DNA of 64,000 bases from Dasypus novemcinctus (lineage: Eukaryota > Chordata > Mammalia > Cingulata > Dasypodidae), in assembly GCF_030445035.2 (NCBI RefSeq), contig NC_080688.1, positions 62,509,949-62,573,948 on the forward strand. The letters are read 5' to 3'. Of this stretch, positions 11,830-19,839 are shown piece after piece. A program made the translations under genes and the position numbers. A model generated the notes under the pieces. The model was not told the DNA's origin, did no database searches, and was given only the letters and a program-made list of their open reading frames with translations. The first letter of the stretch is position 1. Each line of letters begins with the position of its first letter.

Positions 11830-12640
11830 CTCAGGAGGACGGGGCTCCCCTCTCAGTTTTTCTTTTCCTTCTCTCTAGTGTGGGTCAGGCTGTGTTGGGT
11901 TAGATTCCTTGTAGGAAGTGTCTTCCGGCTTTCTTTCAGTGGATGGGTCCCCTGAGCACTCTCTGGCCTTGGTGTAAACTGTGAGCCTGGTCTGAGGGTC
12001 ATGTGGGGAGTTTTCATAGCAGATCCCTGGGTGTACCTGAACTAGTCTTTGCCTGCCAACTAACAACAGGGCTGCGGGGTGAAGACTCTTCGCTACTGTC
12101 TTGTTTGTACCCAGGGCCTGGCCATTGGCCACGTGACCCCGTGGCCGTGCTTCCACGTGTGAATCTGCAGGATTCCTGGGAGCCCTGATATCACAGCTGC
12201 CTGCTGTGGAAGTGGGCGTGTCTGTGCACATGGCTGGTTGTGCCTGCGTCAGAGTGGGGCAGACTTTGGCCAAGTGGCCCGGGTTTTCTGGCCGACTATG
12301 TCTGTACAGAATGTGTGCACACACCTCCGTGAATGAATGGTTTTCAGTTCAGCAGGTGATTATTGTGAGCTTTGTGCTGGGCAAGAGCACCAAGGCAGTG
12401 CTCAGTCAGGGAGTCGGCTGCGTGTACATATCTAACCTGTGTCATTGTGTGTCCCTCTGTGTGTCTTTGGGGATGCATTTTTGGCACGTGTCCTGCGTTA
12501 GAAAGGCTCTTGGTGTGTGCATGTCTGTGTGATAGTGCCTGGGACCTGGTTGAGGCTGTTTCCTCCCTTTCCGGCTACTCTTGTGCCCGCAGTCAGCCTC
12601 TGCACGTGCGCCAGCCTCCCAGCGCAAGTCCCCGAGTGAC
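11830..12640. other. RNF165 5' flank, TG-rich
   Basis: No repeat family or exon recognised. From about 12190 the plus strand is rich in scattered GTGTG and GTGCAC words, a decayed purine/pyrimidine-alternating zone that leads into the CpG island. Four CACGTG E-boxes lie in it. Confidence 0.5.
12130..12608. promoter_or_regulatory. Cluster of four CACGTG E-boxes
   Basis: Perfect palindromic CACGTG hexamers are at 12130-12135, 12154-12159, 12485-12490 and 12603-12608. This is the canonical site of bHLH-zip and related factors (USF, MYC/MAX, BHLHE40). A CCAAT-type attgg is at 12124-12128. The cluster lies 0.7-1.15 kb upstream of the RNF165 start codon. Function is inferred; only the motifs are seen. 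Confidence 0.45.
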
Positions 12641-12909
12641 CCGTGCGCTGTGTGCAGCGACCTCCGGGTCGTGTGCACTTCGTGTGCTCGTGCCCGTTTC
12701 TATGCGCGCACGAATGCACCTCCACACGTTTGGGTGCACGTCCCTCTCTGTGCACGTTCCATGTGCACGCCGCCCGTGTCTGGGCGTCTGGGTGCAGGAA
12801 GGCTTTGTGCGCGCGCGCGCGCCGGGTCCGCGGGCGGCCAGGGAAAGGCGCTGGGCTCCACGCGTCCCGCGGGGCTGGCCCACCCCCCGCCCGGCCGCGG
12901 ATCGCCGCG

Positions 12910-13030
12910 ATTGGTTGCCCGCTACCTCCCAGCCGTCACCCCCCACCTCCCGCCACCCGCGCGCCCGCGGTCCTCGCTGTCCCCCGCGGTTCCGGCGAGG
13001 CCGCGCCGCGCTGCGCTCCGCTCCCATTGG
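12910..13030 (-). promoter_or_regulatory. Two inverted CCAAT boxes
   Basis: ATTGG, the complement of CCAAT, occurs as gcgattggttg at 12910-12914 and cccattggctg at 13026-13030, about 375 and 259 bp before the start codon. Both flanks fit NF-Y sites, which are common in TATA-less CpG promoters. Confidence 0.5.
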
Positions 13031-13077
13031 CTGCGTGCGCCTTTGTGTGGCGGCAGCTGCGGCCCCAGCGCCTTTGA

Positions 13078-13284
13078 ATGTCGAGAGGGGCCGGGAAGGG
13101 AGCCTTTCCATGGGCCATCTGTCTCCCCGCCAGCCGCCGCCGCCCCACCGCCGCCCGCGCCCCGCGCTCCGCCTCCCACCCGGCGGCTCCCGCAGCCCCG
13201 CCGCCGCCCGCGCCCGCGCCCCGGAGCCGCGCCACAAAGGGCCCGCGCGCAGCCGCCGCCGCCGCCGCCGCGCGAGGAGCCAGG
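13078..13284 (+). other. Open in-frame leader before the RNF165 start
   Basis: An ATG at 13078, directly after an in-frame TGA at 13075-13077, is in the same frame as the RNF165 start with no stop between. Use of this ATG would add 69 residues, rich in Ala, Pro and Arg, ending in eight alanines encoded by the GCC tract. Its context is weak (T at -3, T at +4), whereas the start at 13285 has A at -3 and G at +4. The family protein is known to begin at the latter. I read this as 5' UTR that happens to be open. Confidence 0.5.
13252..13269. repeat. (GCC)6 tract in the 5' leader
   Basis: Six perfect GCC units end 15 bp before the RNF165 ATG, with near-perfect flanks (gca before, gcgcga after). 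GC trinucleotide tracts in 5' UTRs form stable RNA structure and can be length-variable. Confidence 0.9.
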
Positions 13285-13345
13285 ATGGTCCTGGTCCACG
13301 TCGGCTATCTCGTGCTTCCAGTGTTTGGCTCTGTGCGAAACAGAG
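13285..13345 (+). CDS. RNF165: RNF165 / ARK2C, first coding exon (partial gene)
   Basis: This exon encodes the first 20 residues, MVLVHVGYLVLPVFGSVRNR, plus the first base of codon 21, which I recognise as the N-terminus of RNF165 (Arkadia-like 2, ARK2C). The family protein is about 350 residues with a C-terminal RING-H2 domain. It acts as an E3 ubiquitin ligase that boosts BMP-Smad signalling and is required for motor-axon growth. None of the domain region is present here. The start is chosen for its strong context (A at -3, G at +4) and exact match to the family. The exon ends at CAGAG|GTATCG, leaving phase 1, which fits the glycine that follows Arg-20 in the family. It sits inside the CpG island, as a first exon should. 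No exon 2 sequence was found to the end of the window. Identity rests on recall of the protein, not on a search. Confidence 0.88.
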
Positions 13346-13351
13346 GTATCG
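13346..13351 (+). other. Splice donor of RNF165 exon 1
   Basis: GTATCG follows CAGAG. The GT is at 13346-13347 and the exon side (AG) fits well; the +5 base is C rather than the preferred G, so the site is moderate. Placement is fixed by the known protein sequence continuing with Gly after Arg-20. Confidence 0.8.
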
Positions 13352-13529
13352 CTTTTTCCTTTCGGGGTCTGCTTCGGAGCGTGGATCGCCGCAGGCACCG
13401 GGGCGGGGGCGGGCGCCGTGGGCGGCGGGGGCTCAGGGCACGCCCGCGAGGACGCAGGGCAAGCGGTGGCTTCTCCCCACCCCCTTCTGGGGAGACCCCC
13501 GAGTATGAGGGTGGCTGCCCCCGTGGGAG

Positions 13530-15055
13530 CTTTTGTAGTGAAGTTAGGGTTTGGCGAATTTGGGTCCGTCCCTCCCCAGCCCTATTTTTATTCTTTGCGG
13601 CGGACGTGGTTCCCCTAAATCCCAGCCCCTTCCCCAATACCTAACCCTGTATGATCGAAAGGAGAGATCCATGGCCATGTGTGTGAGTGAGTGTGTGCAA
13701 GCACGCTTGGTTTCCTGTCGTTTGCCTTTTTTGAGGTATATGTGTGTTTTGTGTTGTGTTTGCATTTCTTCGTGGGTTTTTTGTTTTGTTTTGTTTTTGT
13801 TTTTGGTCAGTGATACCGACGGCTGGTTAGCTGGGATCTGGGTATGTGCCCCATCCCATGCCCCAGCCCCCACTCTTTTGTGGGCACTTGCACGTTTTCC
13901 CGTCCCATCCCTTTCTCCCCTTTAACCCCTTTTGTGTATCCCCTATGCCACGGACTCCCCCACCCCTCCCCGAACCCCAGCCCCTGGGCAATTGTCTTTG
14001 TATGAGAGTCGCTTTTGCGGGTTCAAGATGCTTGTGTGTGTGAGAGTGCCTGTGAGCGAGAGTGTGTGCGCGCCTCGGAGAGTCAGACGTGCACTGCTGT
14101 GCACCCCCGGCCCGGCGGGAGCGGAGTGCCTGGCCTTGGGGTGCTGCGCTGTGTGTGAGGTTGAAGTGGGAAGCTGCCCCCATGCCAGGCCCTTGCCTGG
14201 GGCAGGCGTGGACGAAGCAGCAGGCCGGCGTCGGGCTTTGTTTTGAACTGTGATATATGAGGTGTGTTTGCACGGTCCCCTTTCCCCACATCCCCTTTCC
14301 TTTACATGCTCTACAACAATAGCCTGATTTTCCCTTCTTCTCTCCGACCCTCCTCCATTTCTTCCATTTTTTCTTTTAATCAGAAATCCCCACCTCCCCA
14401 AGCAAATCCAGGATGCATTTAGATTTTTTTCTTTTCTTTTTTTATTCTGCCGCTGGACTCACATTTCTCTTCTTGGAAATGTTTCTTCTATCCTCTCCCA
14501 CTCCACGTCTGCTTAAATCCCTGCTGCCTAAGGCCCTCCTCCCCCACGCTCCCCCTCCCTCACACAGAATGATGTCTTTCCTTTGCAGACCAAGGCTCTG
14601 CTACCGAGTCAGAGTGAGGGGCGGGGTGGCAGGGCCAGCGCTTCAGTGCGCCCTGGGGGCCGATTGGGCCGGCCAATGAAAGCCCAGCCCTCTCTCTTCC
14701 AGCCCAGCTGTCCCCAGCCCTAAGCCTCTCCCCAGAACCTAAAAGGCCAGGCTGGCCCCGTAGGCCTGTTGGAACCGCAGTTTTTTTTGTGTGATGATAG
14801 AATGATGACATTCTGCATTTATCAAATCTTTTTTTTTTCTTCATTGTGTAGCTCAGTGAATGGTCAACTCGCTGCTGTGTGCGCTGTGGCCCTTCTGCCT
14901 CCGCATTTAGCTGTATTGTGACACCCTCTTAACCATTTCCTGTCTCCATCTGAGGAAGGCATTGCTATTTAAGCGGCAGTATCCCCTATCTCAGGCCGGC
15001 CTAGCAGTGTGGGGAGGGGGAGGGGGCGAGGAAGAGAAGTGGGGGGGCTGGATGA
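13530..15055. other. Proximal intron, repeat-poor
   Basis: Holds T-rich runs, including a (TTTTG)n-like stretch at 13778-13806 and poly-T at 14828-14838, and GT-rich words near 14035-14070, but no recognised interspersed repeat. CpGs stay fairly frequent to about 14250. No exon seen. Confidence 0.5.
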
Positions 15056-15059
15056 GATC

Positions 15060-15400
15060 TCCCTTGAAATGCCAACCCCCTCCCCCCCGTACACAATTAT
15101 CTCTTATTGCTTGGCATTTCCTCTTAAAACGGGTGTGGAACATTACACTAGGCAGAAATTCAAAAATGATTAAGAAGGATGTTGAGCCTGAAAGTATAAT
15201 TATCCTGATTAAATCATTATCATCCTCATTAATACCACCGATCTCTAAATACCATTGCAGGATGCCGATTCCATGTTTTGAAATTCAAATTACTCAGCTG
15301 CCTTTATATTTTATTTTTAATACCCACCCCCCTCCCAACCCAACAAAACAAATTCTGCCCGTCAGTCAAAGTTTTACTTTCATGCCAGACATGCCCATAG
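15060..15400. promoter_or_regulatory. Candidate conserved non-coding block A
   Basis: Repeat-free, AT-rich sequence with many homeodomain-type cores: acacaattatc, cctgattaaatcatt, cctcattaatacc, aaattcaaattactc. This composition, close to a developmental promoter in a repeat-poor zone, is typical of vertebrate enhancers. Conservation itself cannot be seen from one sequence. Confidence 0.35.
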
Positions 15401-15599
15401 GGCGTGAGGGGTGAGTCGGGCTGTGGGTAAAATTTAGCACAATGTGATAAGAATTCATGACCTTCCGATAGAGGATACTAATGCTTAAGCCAACAAGGTC
15501 CTAAACCACAACCTTCTTGTAAAACTATTAGATAGTCTGCCAGCTTAAATCTGTTCTTTTTAGTTTCCATTGTAGTAGTATAGGATGTAGGCCATTTCA

Positions 15600-16200
15600 G
15601 AATAGATGTAGAGAAATAACCATTTTTGTATCTTCATCTTGTTTAGCCGAGTACATTGCACTGTAAATCCCTGTTAAGTGGATTCCTTTTGCCTTGGCTG
15701 GAAGGCTGCAGCGTCCTAATTCCCAGTTATCTGGGTGGCCATCAGCTTCCTGACAGCACCCAGGTGTAAATGCATTTAAGTGGAGGCAAAAAATAATAAA
15801 CAAATATATATATGTATGAAAATCTTTGATGAAATGACAGTTGCTGCTATTCCATAGCCTTTGGAAATTTGGTTCACAAAGGTCCTTGGCTTAAGGGGAG
15901 CCACAGCCGCGGTGCCTTAATTGTTTAATTGTCCAATGTCGAGAGCATCTTTGGACACCCGCCCCGGCCCTCGGAGCTGCCCCTTTAACAGCCGGCTCTC
16001 TTCTGCTGCCTCCCCGGCCAGATCTGCTTGAAAACGGAAACAAAACCGCAGCACTAATGAAAGAATAAGACCCCGACACGTCGAGGGCCCTTCCAAAATA
16101 AAGCCCCAAGTAGCCTCCCCAGACTGCCATTCGGCAATCTGAAAAGAAAGCCAAAAAGAAAAGAGGAGGAAAAAACGAACCCCCCAGCAAAATGGTTTTC
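15600..16200. promoter_or_regulatory. Candidate conserved non-coding block B
   Basis: Contains a doubled homeodomain site (TTAATTG at 15917-15923 and again at 15925-15931), a TCF/LEF-like ctttgat at 15824-15830, a ttcacaaagg SOX/TCF-like word near 15870 and several intact CpGs in otherwise AT-rich DNA (15950-15985, 16075-16085). AT-rich intronic DNA that keeps CpGs is often under constraint. Enhancer role is inferred. Confidence 0.4.
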
Positions 16201-16600
16201 CATTAAACAGGGATAGCGTGTTCTGCTGTGCTGAATTACTTCCTGTTCTTATTTTGTGGGTAATTTTTTCTGTATCAAATATCCTTTTGGTTGTGTATCT
16301 TTTTCACCTTTTCTTGTACTAAAACTAAAGCATGGTCTGTATTTTTTTACATCCCCCAGTTGACAATGTACAGCGCTCGGTTAGAGACGTTCCCCTGCTG
16401 AAATGTACTGTGGTCGTGTACCCCGGGCCATCTGCTCATTGTACGCTGCTTTTGTTCTGTTGCCCTTCCGAAGCATGGTGGGCCCAGCCTTTTTTTTTGT
16501 ATCGTGTGCATGACGACATTGTTACACACAGAATCCACTAATACTAATATACAATCTCTCAATAAAGAACTAGTTTTCCTATATTAACCTAGTGTGCTTT
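16200..16600 (+). other. 3'-UTR-like block with polyadenylation signal
   Basis: T-rich, low-repeat DNA with retained CpGs ends in a canonical AATAAA at 16561-16566. A GT/T-rich stretch (tagtgtgctttttc) follows about 24 bases later, as a downstream element would. There is no poly-A tail as expected of a young retrocopy. It could be a terminal exon of a short RNF165 or non-coding transcript, an old retrocopy of a 3' UTR, or an enhancer with a chance signal. I could not match it to a known mRNA. Confidence 0.3.
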
Positions 16601-17340
16601 TTCTCTTGCTGTTTTCCCATTTATTGTCGTATCCTGCTGTTTAGATTTTTTTCCCCTTGCTTTTCTATCCCCACCCCTGCCCACCTGCCACCCCACCTCC
16701 CATTGTAAGATTCGAGTGAATGCCTTTTTTTTTTCTCCCTTTCCCCCCTCCCCCTTTTTTTTTTGGTGGTACAGATATGGTGACTTAATCTCATCTAGTC
16801 CATATCTCTTTACCATAGATATCTGGGGCGACACAAGGGGGTCAGTTGTCCTGTCACACTGCAACAGCTCGACTGCGTAGAGAGAGCCCTGGGTTTACTA
16901 CCTGTGTACTCAAGAGCCTCCTCTTAATTTCCAAGTTACACAGGCACTCCGTTTATCACGCTGGTGAAGAGATGGGAAGATAACACTTATTGAGAAAAGG
17001 GATACTGTTCTTAACTAGCAACCTTGTAGCATTTCAGACTTGCCTGAAAAAACCATTTTTAGCATTTTTTTTTAAAACTTTTCCTTTTACTGTCTCATTG
17101 ATATACTGTCCTTATAAATCATGCTGGGAGCGGGTGGGGCGACCTGTTACATGTAGTTGAAACCATGATCTGGTCTTTTAAGGTACCCTCACTTCTGTGC
17201 ATTTTTAAATTCTTGGGACCTGCAAGGTAATTTTGAATTGAGATCTTGAATACGAAGCTGTTGGAAACAGAAACCAACAGAACCCGGTCCCCCCCTCGCC
17301 TCGCGGCCAGCAGGACCTGTTAGTGTAGACGAGTAAGAGG
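16600..17340. other. Intron, T-rich and repeat-poor
   Basis: Poly-pyrimidine runs at 16725-16762 and poly-T near 17065-17072. No exon or named repeat recognised. Confidence 0.45.
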
Positions 17341-17770
17341 GTCTGGACCCTCCTGCTGCCAGAGCCAATGAAAGCTGATTATAGCCTGGTTCCCTGACAG
17401 CTGCTTCATCTGGAGCCTGGGCTTCTTTTAAGAGAAAGCCAGCCAGATTTCTGCCTTTGTAAGTGGTGGTGGTGGTATTGGGGGGGTGGGGAGGAGGGCA
17501 GGAGGGAAGTCAGGACCTACCCCAAATCGAATTGGAAGAAGAGCCCTTAAAATGTCTTTTTTCCATAATTGTATTTGAGAGGCCAGTGAGAAATATATAT
17601 ATTTTTCCCTCGAGTGGAACCTCAATTCAAGCGTTTGTCAATTACATCTATTCAATTTCAGCCCAGAACAAGCCTTACTAAATGAGGCATTTTAGACACC
17701 GAGGAAATCAGTTGATTAAAGAAATTCACTGTTCCTTCAAAGTGGCATCATTTTGGAGCCTTCGCTGGCC
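17340..17770. promoter_or_regulatory. Candidate conserved non-coding block C
   Basis: Repeat-free sequence with an adjoining TGACAG (MEIS-like) and CAGCTG (E-box) in cctgacagctgcttc near 17393-17407, followed by AT-rich words with homeodomain cores (gtcaattacatc, gttgattaaag). Suggestive of an enhancer only. Confidence 0.3.
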
Positions 17771-19140
17771 AGGCCTCCTCCGGGGTCCCCTGGGCGCCTC
17801 CGGGGCAGCCCTGCCCAAGCACAGTGACCATGGCACGTTCCGCCTTCCTTGTGGCGTCCTGCACCTCTCCTCCCACCCCCACACCCCGTGATGCCCTGCC
17901 TGCCCCAGCCCTTTGTTCTCGTGCTCTCGCCAGCCCAGGTGGAGCGCTGAGGCGAGTTACTGTGACACCTGGACACATGGCTAGTGTGCCTGATGGGGCG
18001 AGGCGTGCCTGAACCGCTCATCCTTTCAGGGTTTTGTTGGTTGGTTAGTGTCTCTTTCTCCTCCTCCTCCTTCTTTGGTTTACATGAGACAACTGTTAAT
18101 TTTCTCCCTAGTTTGAGAAAGGAAAATAAAACATACCCAACCCTACCTCAGCACTCATAAAACTACCCCAAATCATGTGACATCCTCATGTCTGCCCTAG
18201 ACCACTGTGGCTCATGAGATCAACATTTACCAGTTCCAAGATTTTAAGTGTCAGAATTATCTGATCAACACTTCTGGGGGATGATTTATGAACCTAATAA
18301 TATAGAAAGTTCTTGGGTTAATGGGAAATCATGTTTAGCAATTATCAAGTGCTTACTCTATTTTGACAATCCAGTAACCACAAAGCCATTGTACCTTATA
18401 TGTACTCTCGAAACCATCAGATGCATATCTGTTTTAATAACTTTGACCCCAAGATTTTGGAAAAGTCATCTGTTAAGGAGATCCTGTGTCACTGACTTTG
18501 AAATAAGATGGGACAAGAGGACTTCTCTCTCAAAACTAGCACTGAATGAGTTCATTAAATACTGGTTTTCCATAGACTGTCATTAATCACTCAAGGTTGG
18601 GGGGAGAAGGCCACCGAGAATCTTGATGCCCTGAAATGCAGGTGATGCACACGGGGCAGCATTTTGCTCCCCTCCTGCCCTCTCTTTCCCCTCCTCCCCG
18701 TCTTTAAATAAGCACACTGCAGTGTCGCATTAGAAACTTGGTGTTTTCTAGGCTAAGGAAGCAACAGCTCTGTGCCAGATCCAGATGCAGCGTGGGCCCC
18801 CTTCCCTGGAGCTCAGGCGAGGAGGACAGCTGCCCTTGACTCTGATTCGGGGCCTGGCTCTGCGTTCCCCATTTCCCCGACCACTGCTGTGCAAATAGGC
18901 AGGACGTTCGTCCCTTAGCTTCTCTCTGGATCTAAATAGCTTTTTCTCCAATTCCTGGCTTAATAATGCCTGAATGCTAATTAGTACTTATTAGTCTCTG
19001 GTTTGATTTAGCCATAGATGGACCAATGTATTTCCAAGAGAATAGGTGGGGGGAATTTCTTTGGAAAGACTCAGATTTTTAGGATAATTGTAGAATTAAC
19101 TGGAACACACAGAGCCACACAGCTGAACCACTCACAACGC
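17770..19140. other. Intron, unique
   Basis: A very diverged MIR-like stretch may exist at about 18330-18480, too weak to call. There is a short (CTC)n near 18059-18073. Nothing else recognised. Confidence 0.4.
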
Positions 19141-19147
19141 CTGCACC

Positions 19148-19265
19148 TTTATTCATTCATTCATTCATTCATTCGGTCATTCACTCACTCACTCACTCGT
19201 TTGTTCATTCAGTTAATGAATGTTTATTGGCTATCAGCTTGGGGCCAAGCACTGTGCTAAAGGGG
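19148..19265 (-). mobile_element. L2 3' end with (ATTC)n
   Basis: Starts with tandem attc/actc units, the complement of the GAAT-type tail of L2, then continues ttgttcattcagttaatgaa, tgtttattggctatcag and agcactgtgctaaa. Confidence 0.7.
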
Positions 19266-19751
19266 ACACAAAAGAAATGCGGGGCCTCCTGGGCTTGTGC
19301 TGCGGCTGGGAGATAAATGCCCAGGACACCGATGTTGTCTAAGATGTCCTGTACTTGTGCCCAAATGGGCGAGGGTCCCGACTGTTAAAGTAGAAAGAGC
19401 TTGGCGCAGCCCAGGGTTCGCGTCCTAGCCCAGTCTTGACCTGGAGGGGCACCTGGGCCCCATCTGAACGATGCCCATCATCCCTCCTTGACAAAGTGTG
19501 TCTGCACGGGTCACAGCAGGTGCCTAGGGCCTGCTGCATGGCTGCCCTCCCCTAGCAGCTATGGTTTACCGGCCCAAGGGATCAAATAAAGTCAGAGCCG
19601 ACCTTGCCGAGGAGGGGGGATCGAGATGTACTTCCAAGGGTGGGATGTATAAAGGAGGTGAGAAAGATGGGGGAGAGCTCCAGGAGGGGGTGGGAAATAA
19701 GCAAGACTTCGACTAAAACCAGTGACTCTGCTCATTTGGTAAGAGCAGAAG

Positions 19752-19755
<4 letters not shown>

Positions 19756-19787
<32 letters not shown>
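19756..19787. repeat. (GT)16 microsatellite
   Basis: An uninterrupted GT run of about 16 units, long enough to be polymorphic. A run of C follows at 19828-19839. Confidence 0.95.
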
Positions 19788-19789
<2 letters not shown>

Positions 19790-19839
19790 GGGATTGTGCA
19801 GGCCTGTGGCCTCACCCAGCTGCAGGCCCCCCCCCCCCG

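Larger units (their letters stand above)
13110..13508 (+). other. Possible uORF overlapping the RNF165 start
   Basis: An ATG at 13110 opens a frame different from RNF165 and has no stop before the splice donor at 13346; unspliced it would run to 13508. The +4 base is G but -3 is T. If the transcript starts upstream of 13110, this uORF would overlap the main start codon out of frame and could lower translation. Its end in mature mRNA depends on exon 2, which is not in the window. Confidence 0.3.
12640..13530 (+). promoter_or_regulatory. RNF165: CpG island promoter of RNF165
   Basis: CpG density rises sharply from about 12640, peaks at 12800-13480 and falls away inside the intron. There is a CG dinucleotide run at 12810-12822, many GC-box-like ccccgccc words, two inverted CCAAT boxes and no TATA box. 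This is the usual broad-start promoter type of developmental and neuronal genes. The transcription start cannot be placed from sequence alone. Nothing visible excludes divergent transcription to the left. Confidence 0.8.

Noticed and set aside
1-12600. 3' end of the neighbouring gene ARK2N (C18orf25)
   Set aside because: No recognisable coding or UTR sequence of that gene; in other mammals the gap to RNF165 is larger than the flank shown here.
12372-13508. 378- and 345-codon open frames across the CpG island
   Set aside because: Long frames are expected where A/T-rich stop codons are rare. They cross the RNF165 exon in the wrong frames, run past its donor, and encode Pro/Arg/Ala-rich chance sequence.
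19148-19200. CRISPR-like or regulatory array of ATTC units
   Set aside because: Simple tetranucleotide repeat at an L2 3' end, without spacers.
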